NCBI GenBank assembly: GCA_006538405.1
Contig: BJKQ01000005.1
Coordinates: 992,001 to 1,056,000, forward strand
Direction of reading: 5' to 3'
DNA length: 64,000 nt
Origin: Hansfordia pulvinata
Taxonomy: Eukaryota > Ascomycota > Sordariomycetes > Xylariales
Program-made: the position numbers and the translations under genes
The notes under the pieces: model-generated
Told to the model about the DNA's origin: nothing
What the model saw: the letters and a program-made list of their open reading frames with translations, nothing else
Databases searched by the model: none
Shown here: positions 11,200-22,547 of the stretch, piece by piece
Layout of the letters: each line of letters starts with the position of its first letter
How positions within the stretch are numbered: the stretch's first letter is position 1

Positions 11200-13474
11200 G
11201 GTGGCCCGTTGCGAAGCTGGCGGGGAGTCGCGCAAACCTCGAGGCAGACAGCGGGTGCGAGATGTCGAGCAATTGGCACGGCGCACTCGTGGAAGAGGGC
11301 CGGGTCTGGCAAGAAGCACGCGTGCCCGGGTGATCAGGCAAGCTGTACCGGGTTTGGCGGTGGCGCAGGATGGGGATTATCAGTCGAGAATGCCGCGGTG
11401 GCGAGACGATGCCGCTGGATGGACATGTAAGCTCCTGGGGGCTGAACGGGGGCAAAGCAGAGAGGCACAAAATGGAGCTGCGCGATGAGTCCGAGAGCAC
11501 GCAGCTTGGAGGTGGGGAGGCAAGGCAAAGCGCGGTCAAGGCAAGGTACGTAGGAAATGCCGCTGCTGGGGTCTGTGGGGGAAATGGAACAAAGGCCGTG
11601 ACCGCGAAGCAGCTCTGGTGGGTTAGGTAGTGTAGCTCTCCTGTAGAGAAAATGACAAGCAGTACGCAGTGCGGTATGTAGTAGGTCGAAAACCAAACGA
11701 GAGCAGCAAGAGGAAAAAGCCAATCTTGAGGCAGAACAAGCACAGAGGAAGAAGCAGGCAAGTGAAAGCTCGAGCTAGGGAAAGTCTGAGCAGACTTGGA
11801 TGCAGCCGGCACATTGGAAGCGAGTGTATACTTAAAGTATTACTCGCCCAATGGCCAACGGAAGCCTGCAGGGATGCGGCGCAACGGCATGGCAGGCACG
11901 CTGGAGCTCGACCGGGCAAGCAGCAGCAGCAGCAGAAGCTGGAGGCGCGGGCGCGGGTATGTAGGTAATAAGGTACCTGGTTGAGGTACATCCATCCATG
12001 TCGTGCCCAAGGCAGCCCGCAGGCGGCAGGATCTAATGGTGGAGGGTGGAGGGGATGGGATGGGAGGGGCCGCTGGCGGAGAACGCGTCTGTTGGTAGCC
12101 GTGGCAGGGGGACCTTGGGCGACTTGGCGGTACTTGCGAGCCAGGTACCGAAGTCCGGCTGCGCTCCAGCCTAGCGGACTGCCCTCCGTCCAGGGGTTCC
12201 GTCCCTCGTCCTCACCTGGACTTCCAGCCTATGTGGCCGGCTGGGTGCAGGTGGACCCTCGCTGAGCGACCGCCGGCGGCGGGACGGGTACCGTGCATCT
12301 TGCACAGCAGAACCGCCCTCGTACCCTGGAAGGTGGTGGGGGAGGGGCAGAGTAGAGACCGCTCATCGACGGGTCCTCCTCTTAGCGAGCACCTGTGTCT
12401 TACAAGCCGCATCTCTCGAGACCCCAGATGCCAGAGGCCAAGGCATGCAATCCATGTTGCGTCGGGCGAATGCAAGGAACCAAAGGCCATCTCGTTCCAT
12501 GACGCTATAAGGGCTTCCTGGGCCGTATCGGGGCTGTGCGGCAGCTTTGACAGTATAAACACTGGGCAATCTGGACTTACGCCAAGCACGTACTCGACGA
12601 CTTCGTCGTCACGTCCTAGCAGGCATGGCAGGTTGAGGCCCGTCTCGATAGGTGGGGCAGCCCAAATGTGCACAGAGGTGACCAAGGCATGGATGGATCT
12701 AAGCAGCCGTGGCAGCAAAGAAGGGCAAGGGCAAGGGCAAGGGTGGGGACAAGGACGTCGGCATCCCATTGGGTAGAGGATGTGATGGTGCAGTCCGTCC
12801 GGTGTAAAGGTAAGGGGCAAGGCACTAGCATGGCTGGCATTCGGAGGGGAATTGTATTGGTGCTTGACGTGCAAGGAGACGGCGAATGTCGATGGTCACT
12901 TACATGGAACACGCTGGCTATGACGGATCTTCGGCGGAGGTAGCACCGCACGCGAGACGGGCCGTCGTTGGCAGATCCTTGACTTATCGTGTGTATTGCT
13001 CTGTGGCTTGTCGACTTGGCAGAGAGCGCGCGATAGCTCGCCGGCGCCGGGTATCTGCTGCTTGTGCTGGGTGAGTCGCCACCAACGCCAGTCCGCTGTT
13101 GTCGAGGTTCCCAATATGGTTCGAGATTACGGTGCTGGTGCCAACAGGGGTAATGCCCGTCACGGTCGAGTCGAAGGGTTCTGGGGGCTGCCGAGTGATG
13201 AAACGGGAGTCGTTCTGCGAGCGGGCCGAAAGTGTTGACTAGGCCAATGTTTGATCGTTTGATATAGCAGACAAAAACTGCGACATTACACCTCTGTGAT
13301 CTGTGCTGAGTGTTAAGTCGAATGCTGAGTGTCCGGGCTTGCAGTCCATGATGTAGACGGGCAAGTGAAAAATAGAGCCAGTTCGGCCGACCCTTTATAT
13401 GGACACTTGCCGACGCGCTTGCTGGGACAGACCAGACACGATCGACACGTAGCAACGATAAACACACCAGCAAA

Positions 13475-13507
13475 CCAGACCAGACCAGACCAGACCCGAC
13501 CCGACCG
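13475..13507. repeat. (CCAGA)n minisatellite
   Basis: A short run of CCAGA units decays to CCCGA. It is in spacer sequence. Confidence 0.8.
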
Positions 13508-16500
13508 GCCTATCGTGCTCTGGGGCTGGAGGCCCTGTTGTGATTGTTGTTGACTCTGCCTGGATCGGATCGCGGCTAGCAAGGATTCGGGGGGGATTAA
13601 CACTGGACTGCTTCCCAAGCCCCAGTCCGTTTGGGGCAGCGAAGGCGACCTAGTCATCAATACTCCCAAGAGCCATGACAGAATGGAGCCGGCACCTCGT
13701 GGCTACTGGCGTTGGGAAAAAGGTAAAAGATAGGTACGGGGCACTGGGGGCCGTACGAGGCACGAGGTGGGACAGGTCCGTTCGTTTCGAGATGGAGCCT
13801 CTGGGTCTGGTCCTGCTCGAGTATCTAAACGGACCCGTCGCAGGCCTCGCCGGCTCATCAGTCTCCAGCCCCCTGGCCTCCGCTCTTCTGGGCTTGTCTC
13901 GGGCGCGGCCCCTCTCCCCTCTCGGCCCAGTTGCTTCTTCCGCGCCATCGTTTGTGTTGTGCCGTGCTGTACTCGTACAGTGTCACGTGTTTGGGGCCAG
14001 GTTCCAACCCACGAGACATGACCCTGGCTGGTGCTACCCAAGTCAAACCCGACCGATGGGACCTGAGTAGCCTCGAGCTGGAACGAAGCGTGCCGTCGGG
14101 AACGTGAGGCTTAGGCATGGGCGTGTTTTCCGCAAAGTATCGCATTGGAGGCCGCGAAGGTGGCTGCGGATGTGCGTGGGTCCTCCCAGGGGCGGCGGAC
14201 ATGGGCCACTTCAAAGCTAACGTGCTATGACGGGCCTAACCGCAGACAGCCCTGCTGCAGCGCCTAAACCACTGAGGTTTGCTGCGGCCAACAACGGGCC
14301 CCTCATTGGCGGGAGCATGCCGACCGAGTACTTGTCATGTCCGTCCATGGGTCCATCTGGTCTTCTCACCAACACGCTCGGCTGGCCCTGATGTCGCCGG
14401 TGGCCAGTGGCAGGCAGCCTTGAATAAGCCGGCGGTGGTCGGGCTGATATCAGACACTTGGTCGGCTCGCCCGCCGCCTGCCTTCGCCGGGCTACCCCGC
14501 CAGGCCGAGCCAGTCGCAACACAGCTACTCGAGCGCTGGCCTCCTCTTTATCATGGCCCGGCTCAGGCCGTCGCCGAGTGAAATGCAAAACGCGGTTGTC
14601 TTGGAGACGAGACGGGCTGTCGAGCTTGTTGGCCGCAAAGCGACACCGCAACGGCCGGCGGGATACGAGTACACGTGGACGAGTCCTGTCTGAGGCTCGC
14701 CGGGGCTGAGGGCTGTCTTACCTTCCGCATTCGAGACAAAGCGAGGTCCACTCGAGAAATTCGTGCATCGCCTCACGCGTCTCTCACGTGGGTGCGTGAT
14801 TACCAGCAGGGACTGGAGACGCGAGTCGGCAGCGGCGTAGCATGGGAATAGCGTGGCGTCGCATTCCAGCTGGTGGACAATGACGGCGGCCAAGACTAGA
14901 GCATGAGGGTCGTGTTTACCTCTCTCTCCCTCTCGGTCTCTCGCTCTATTCGCGATGGCCCTGCCATGTTTGCCAGTCAGCTGTCTGGGAGGTGGCCCGA
15001 GTCTACGCGTACCTACTTATTACTTGCTACTCTTGCCTACCGGACCTACGAGTGCGCACTCGGAGGAAATGGGAACAGCCGATCGGCAGGTCGGGGATCT
15101 GCCATCTTGCGGAGCGTGCTATGGGCTGAATCGCGGGTGGATACGCACAAAGTTCGTTGAGCATGGGTCTGCCGTGTTGGGGAAAAATGGAAGACAACGG
15201 AAGAGGAGAGAGCCTACCTACAGACGGGAATCACTGTCCTGTCCTGCCGCGGGCAAAGACAACATTGAAGGCCTTCGCTGCGACGACGGCAGGAAGGAAC
15301 CTTGCGCGCGAGGGGAACGCACCTGCGATAGGTGACCCGAGAGAGGCACCTACCATGTACCGTAGGTAGGGACCTGACCAGCTCGTACCTCAAGCAGGTA
15401 GGTAGGTACCTACGTACATGAGGCATCTAGCCCCATGGCCCCACATGGCTTAGGTCGTTGACGAGCGGCAGCGCACGCAGAAGCTGGCGGCACGCACGAC
15501 ACCGCGACGGGACGACCCTTCCTTCCTCACCCGCGGAGTCGGTGAGGTCACCTATCGCACTAGCCAGAAACAGCCCCGGTCGTAGAACACGGCCAACGTC
15601 GTCTGCACCGGCGCCTTCCCGCAGGCCTCAAGGCGCGTATCTGCGATGAAGCCTGGTACTCGTACATGGAGGGATCCGCCATCGGCGTCGCGCTGGCCAG
15701 TCCATGTTACCACCGCTCTGCCCACTCGTACACCTCACACACCATTGGTAGGTACCTACTCGTACCTAGCACGTTACATGTAGGGAGCGCCCGATCCCCA
15801 TGTGGCTACCCAATACATGTATGTAGGTACCTACTCGCACCCTGTTTCGCCGTCTTCTAGAATACATACGTACCATGGTCCCGTTCAATGAGGTTGGCCA
15901 CGTCGACGCCACCAGCATCTCAACACGACACCCACCCTTCCTCTCCAGCTCTGGGATCCTTCGCGAGACACCGCTCGACATGCCGACCATCTCTTCATAT
16001 CTGCCGCCATCATCGCGGGAGCCACCAGCGCGCGTGCGAATATCCATGTGCAACTGTGGCTGTCTCTCTAGCCAGACGCCACTACCGGTAGCTCCTCTCC
16101 CCCTTTGGACCATGAGAGGCGTGCTCAAATCAAGATGAGTTCAGCTGCTGAGACTAGCATGTTCATCAGTATGTTCATCAGCCGATGAATGATCGACACA
16201 CAAAGCTCCCCGTGTCTCGCCTTCACAACGCCCTACGATCGCCTCGTCCCCGCCGCGTGCGTCTGCGTCTTTGTCTCGTCCACCAGCTCCCGCGACAATC
16301 TCAGACTGCCCAGCCCTGTTGGTTCTAAACAAGGCACCCTGGACGGCTTCCCCCCCAAAATCCACACGGCCACGGATAGGCCTCACGCTTCGGTTCCTCG
16401 GCCTCTTCGCCTCGTCACTGTTCTGCCGTCTTGCGTTACATTGTGGCCTGACCGTGTTTGAGTCGCGACGACTCGCCGCCTCATGCGCGTTGGCGCGGTA

Positions 16501-19500
16501 GATGTTTGCAACCGCCACGTCAAAGTATTGGCTCCAGATCACCTTGCAGAATGCTGGCCGGCATACTACGACCCCCTGTTGGCCCGACATGGCGGGCACT
16601 GAGGCCCCTCCCCGGCTTTCTCTGCATCATATTTTGCTTTTCGGTTCGGGCCCTTTCCGCGCGGTTCGAGTCTCGGCATTGCGCTAGGCCGCTTTCACCA
16701 CATCTCTCCTCATTCGCCTCACCGCAGCATCCTGTCCGCAGCGATGGGAGGCAAAGATGGACACTTGGGCAGTAGATCCGTCCTCACCCACCCCGTACCT
16801 GTACACATCCCTGGGCGCGTGCTGAGGTTGAAAGGTCTCCCGCATCGAAGCCCGTTCTCCCCCTTTCTGCGACTCAGACATCGGCTCCCTTCAGGAGACA
16901 TCGGCCAGGGCCGTCACCATGAGACCCTTTCAAGACTCAAGTCGCAACTGGCAGCCTCTCAGTGCTCAACAATCCAAGCTATGAGGCTACGGATTTGAAA
17001 AACCTCGCGACTCGCTGGTGATTGTCCCGACCGCAACGCTGGCATGGGATCCCCGACCACCGCGACAGTACCAACAAGAAAGCAGGTGTGCTCCACCCGC
17101 ATCAGCCCTATCCACAGCTTCCACCAACACATACTTGAATGTCTAGGTATGAATGCACAGCCGAGTCCCGGCAACAGATGAACTCAGGTAAGCACCCGTC
17201 GCTCGAATATCATGGCTCTGCCCCTTGCAGGACAATCCGCAGATGATGTCCCTGACTTGGCTCGGCGCATATCGCTCTTAGACAACGACCCGCAACGATT
17301 GACCTGGCACGTGCCTGGCACGCTTGGGCACATCCCGTAGTATCGTGGCAGATCAACAGTAGGACCTCCCTGCTTTTATTTTCTTTAACGAAATACTTAT
17401 TCCGACTCCGTCCATAGTTTACGGCTGACCGCGCTGCCCAGACTTCGCTGTTCAAGCTGGAAGGGTATTCAACTCTTGCGCAACTACCCGTACTACCCCA
17501 ACCCTTTTTCAAATCACTAAGCTGTGTGACCTGGTCTTATCGAGTCGCGTCATTCTGTCGCTTGATCGAAACTCTAGGAAGTCAATTATGCAAGGCATAG
17601 GCTGGGTCACGACCATCTGGGTTCCTTGTTTACGAGGCGGCTTATAGTCTTGGCCAATATGCACGCAGGAGCACCAGGGCTTCGCATGTGGCAGTCATTG
17701 CTTCTTGACGAGTATGCCGTTTTCCACGAATCAGCCTTGGCCGTGTCGACGCGAACGAATACGAATGACGAGTTCGATTCTCGCGAGACCGGCAAGACAC
17801 ACCCTGCGGTTTGCGCCATGTCTTTATCGGGAACAGACGACAGGTTTGCGAAGCCGCGCGGGGCAATGTGCCCATTTTTTGCCCGGTGTGAGTACGAGTA
17901 CTCGCAGCCAACTGCAGCCACGCCGACGGGGCCGCGGTAACGCCCCTTCTGGTTTCCCGTCAGGAGGATCATATGTCGGCAGATGAGGAGCGACCCCCTT
18001 TCAGCGGTCGTCGAAATCGACCAATCACAGACCCCAGCCGCGTCTTGGCAAACCCGACAGTCTGGTAACGAGCCGCCCTTGAACCAACCCGTCATTTCAC
18101 GGTCCAGCTCGTTTCCGCTCCCGCCGCTCTGCGCCCAAGTAACGAGAAATTGGGGGGACGGCGGTACGGGCGGGATCGAAGTCTCAGGGATCGACAGATC
18201 CGGTCTTCTAGCTTCAGGCCCGGATCCTTCTGCCCGGGTCGCCTCATACGGGACTACGCGAATCAACGTGGTGCTCGTGCGTGCCGGAGCACGCGGAGCT
18301 ACGAGCACCGCTCGCTGCTCCCCAGGACTCGCAGATTCGGCCCAAGCACCTCGCCGTGAGAAAAGTCATGAGCTCCCATCTGATCACAGTCATCTCCAAG
18401 AGGAGGCTGTTGGGCATGGTTCGCCGGAGAACGGCATGTGGTTGGCGCTCGTGTCCTCAAGCACAAGCAAGTGAAACGGAGCACCCAAGCACGCGGGTGC
18501 TAACGTCTCGACAGGTACGATATCCCTTTCATCATCATCCACAAGGACCTTGTCAGATCACCTTGCACCGCGGCGGCCAAGGGCTCTTTGCTAGGCCCCT
18601 TCACCAAAATGGGCAGGAAGCTAGTAGCTCGCTCGAAAATAGCGTCTCCGAATATGCAGCACGCCAAGGTCGCGGCACCGCACGGCTGGGAGCGCTATTT
18701 GCAGGCAGCGCAGAGGGAACTCCTGGTGATGAGTTCAAGAGCAATATACGAGTACTGCTTTTATACAGTCCGCACCTGGAAGGTCTAAATCGACTCGCAT
18801 TTGCGTCTTCAAATGAGTACTCGTACCCTCATACTGGTTATTCGATCATCCAGCACAGGACGTACACTCCAACTCAGTTCCTATCATAGCGACAAGCGGA
18901 GAGACCAAAGCCCAGTTACATACGAGTAGGAATCGCGATTTGAAAGATTCCGAGTCCTAGCAGAGCGTCTCCTTGATTCGAGTATCAAGAGGGTTTGTCT
19001 GCATTTGCCGTCCAGGTCGTTAGTGTCCGGCATCGCTGTTGACTTCGAGCACACACCGCATCTTCACGAAATTATGTCACTACGCCATCTTGGGTTGCGC
19101 TTTGCCCCGATCAGACCAAGCCTGTCCATCGCACCGGTGCCGCCCGATCCCCAAGGATCCACGGAAAAAGCGGCCGAAGGAGGCACAGTGCCTCAGCATC
19201 AGGAGAGATGTTTTCGCAGGCTTATTACTCGTACGAGTAGATCACTCAGATCCCAGCAGGAAAGCGGAGATGCAGGACTGCGTATCGATTTGCCAGCCAG
19301 TCATAAGGCGTTGTGAGATACCGGGCTGCATTGGAACGCACCGGTGCGGCTTCGCGCAGCCGGCCGGCTGGCAAGCAGGCCATCTCTGTTGTGCGTCTCC
19401 AAGGTCCTGGGTCAGTACCTCTTGGGTCAGCACAGCTTCTGGCATCTACCCAAGCCCTCGGGTCTGGCAGCGACCCAGACTAGTTGGGTGTCAAGGGCAC

Positions 19501-20534
19501 ACAGCGGCCTGACCATGGCGAGTCATGGAGCGATCGCATCGCATCCCGCGCTTGCCGCCATTTTGTAACCCCCGACCCTGCCAAGCAAGATCTCGTGGCC
19601 TTCCAGGAGCATCCATGGCATAACCAACCAACGTGCCGACCCGAACGGACGGATTGTGGTAACGAATGACAATGTCTTCTTTCACCGACGCAGCGGGCGT
19701 TACGCGATGCTTCCGACCCCTGGACCTGCGTCCACGCAACATATTTCATTTTTGTGAACCCTTGATTCAGACTCTAGGATGTTCGAGTACAGCAACCTTT
19801 GGAAACCCCGTGTGAGCAGCTGTGCAGCCAACACAGCTGCCGGGTGGGAGGCAACCCCGGCACCCTGGCAACTCCACGACCCTCGGCGGTTTGTTCACGA
19901 CCCTGGCTAGCCCGCAAAAGTAACCCGCGATCCTGTTGTGTGTGAGCGCGAGCATCCATGTGCCGAGGACCAGTCGTTACATGCACGTTACCCGTACGAG
20001 TATCACCGCCCGCGGCGAATCACGGCACTTCCCCGTCCGAGTCATCGGCATGCAGGTAGTCAGCACAGCACGGCTCGCTCGGTCTCATTGGCAGCGCCAC
20101 CGCCCGCGAGTAGTCAGCGTTTCATGACCGAGAGCAGGAGACGCGAGTTCAGGACCATGGAAGCGACGATGATCTCGCCCGACCCCTCTTCTCTTCTTGG
20201 CCTTGGTGTATAGAGCGGGGCTGGGTTGCGTGCAGCTCACACACGTGAGACAGGCCTCAGCGAACCTATTCGTACGTGTGCGAGTACTCGTACATGAGCT
20301 TGTGGTGCTCGTGACGCTCGGGCGGCACGTCTCTGCGGGCCACGACGCAAGTGGCAGTGCCTGATGAGGGGTGATGCCAGAGGTCCGAGCGGAGAATTGA
20401 GAACATGGCAGACCCGGGCCGCAAGGAGTGGCCTTCCTTGGTGGCCGCAGACGGCGCCGGCACGCGCACGATACCGGCCCTCTGGGACTCAGGTCGACCC
20501 CAAAAATGCCATCTCACGTGCCCTAGTGCTAGTG

Positions 20535-20552
20535 CCCCCCCCCCCCCCCCCC
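20535..20552. repeat. Poly-C run
   Basis: Eighteen consecutive C residues in spacer sequence; the length may vary or be misassembled. Confidence 0.9.
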
Positions 20553-20798
20553 TCCCCATTGTCGGGCCCCGACTTGGTTGGCCATACTCGGGCGAAGCAG
20601 CGGGGGGCACTGGGGCAAAGTGAGTGCCAGTGCTTGCGTGGGATACGAGTACTCTGGCGTATTCGCAGGTATCGAGCTACCACGAGTAAGCGGCAGGCTG
20701 TGCTCCGTACGCGGGTGGGCGAGCAGGATCCCTGCGGGAAGACGATCCACAAGAGAGGAGGGAAAAGCAAGTACAGAGTACTCGTACTCCTAGAGAAT

Positions 20799-21333
20799 CG
20801 CAGACTCTAAAGCTATACCCCCTCTGAACAGAGCTATATCCCCTCCCCACATTTTGTTGAGTTATTCGATTATTGAGTGAGACCGGTACTATAGTACAGA
20901 CACAGGCGTATTTAAAAGTACTCCTCATAGTAATGCCAGGGCGGAGAGGTATCACCGCTGGCCGTCAACCTCGTCGGCGGCCCCCCCCCCGGCACATACT
21001 TTTTTCCCTCGCAACCGGAGGGGTCGTTAAAGTGCATGGCACTTTAAGAGCACACATTTAACGAGTTTGCCGGTCGGCCTGCCCGTTAGCGGGCGTATGT
21101 ATGTATGTTAATTGCCCCCGGTCGGCGTATATGTATGTGTGAGCGCGCCCGCGGGCTTCCAGTTCTTATACTTAAGCAGATACCGAGATACATCTTATAA
21201 TACTTCACTCGTCCCGTAAATTCGTATTAGAAAGTCATTCTTTAATAGCGCCGACTCGGTCATCGAATAGGCTCATAAACTGTGGGGAAGGGGTATAGCT
21301 CTGTTCAGAGGGGGTATAGCTTTAGAGTCTGCG
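20799..21333. mobile_element. Non-autonomous DNA transposon (MITE) with 53-bp TIRs and 9-bp TSD
   Basis: The outer 53 bp at 20799-20851 are the inverted complement of 21281-21333, with the terminal 40 bp identical and two mismatches further in. Both ends read CGCAGACTCTAAAGC inward. The element is flanked by a perfect direct repeat CTAGAGAAT at 20790-20798 and 21334-21342, so target duplication and boundaries are unambiguous. The 535-bp interior has no transposase-like frame. It contains a near-perfect palindrome at about 21025-21046 (TTAAAGTGC-ATG-GCACTTTAA) and a C-run near 20980. A 9-bp duplication with long inverted repeats is usual for Mutator-like (MULE) elements; hAT elements normally give 8 bp. 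Assignment to MULE is therefore inference. High identity of the repeats and an intact duplication suggest fairly recent insertion. Confidence 0.93.
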
Positions 21334-22495
21334 CTAGAGAATGGGAGAGCCAGATGATCGAGAACGCTAAGCTGGCCGGGGAAATGATACGATCGAGGGG
21401 GCCGAGGCCCCAGATCTTGCCGGCAGGTTACCAGTTACGAGTAGTTACACAATGTAAGTACCCGAGCCCCAAACCCTACTACCTACCCGCACGACAGACG
21501 ACTGACTCTGTATCGTACGGTACGAGTACCTACCTTCACGCGGCTGACACCCTCTACGAGAAACCATCTTCTTGACGGTGTGCGACAGTCGATACAAGGC
21601 ACACTCGTGTCGTGTGTATGCCGTCATGGAGCGGAGAGGGGCGTTTACCAGCAACGCAACCAACACATCGGCGGTTTGTCGTCAGGGACTCGGGCATAGG
21701 CTCATACGAGTACTCGTATGATAGCCCCTGGGCCGTGTCTCCCCGTCAGTGCTGCGGGTCGTTTGCAGCAGGCATAAAGAGGTCGGATCGGCGTGAGATG
21801 GGTTGGCCAGACGGAGCACATGCTCGTACCAACAACCAACCAAACCAGCCTGGTGGTCAGCAAGCAAGCAAGCACCAGACTCGAAACCGGGCGATACATA
21901 CAAGAAAAAAAGAAGAGGAAAGGAGAGAAAACGAAGGGGCTGCGAGTACTCGTACGCTGGTCCAGTTTCGAGATGAGGAGACGGCCGAGGACGCCGGCTG
22001 GGGCTCGTCTGGTCTGACTTGCCACCAAAATGGTTCCAAGACCATGCAGGATGGATGGCCGCCCGGCAATGTGACCCCGGGTGACGGCCCAGCAGAGGCG
22101 GCGCCAATTACACCGGGTGTCTCCACCCCTCTCAGCACAACCGGCTGTGACAGGCGCGGCGTGACGCAGGGGTTGACTCGCGGACGACGCAGACTATTGA
22201 GCCGCCAGCTAGAGCGAGCGACACTCGCCCGTGGGCTCGGGGCTTGTCTTGCCCGAGCGGGTTGCGGATTGGCCTATCAAAGCGCCGGACGTTCATCGGA
22301 GCCAAGTCCGTGGTCGGCCGGCAGGCAACTTCAGGTTGGCCGTTGCTCATCAGCTTCTTGGGTTGGTGGCTCCCCGGCAAGGAAGGGTTGGGATGGGAGG
22401 GCCCGGGAGCGTGCGGTCTCCGCCAGCCTAGCACAGGATGCGGGATAGCTGGCGGGGAACGCGAGGCGCTGAAGAATGACGGGCATACGAATAGG

Positions 22496-22547
22496 GAGAG
22501 GGAGAGTGAGAGAGAGAGAGTGTGTGTGTGAGTGAGAGAGGGAGAGA
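22496..22547. repeat. GA/GT-rich simple repeat
   Basis: Purine-rich (GA)n with an embedded (GT)n run in non-coding sequence. Confidence 0.8.

Noticed and set aside
12616..13473. 285-codon minus-strand frame
   Set aside because: Low-complexity Ala/Leu and His/Ser runs come from a GGGCAA-type tandem repeat near 12720-12755; no motif supports a gene.
16650..16690. B-box-like GGTTCGAGTC
   Set aside because: Flanking bases do not form a T-stem and there is no cloverleaf partner sequence.
17607..18308. 233-codon minus-strand frame
   Set aside because: No domain, no conserved-looking blocks, and it contains the repeat-derived CEYSYSH peptide.
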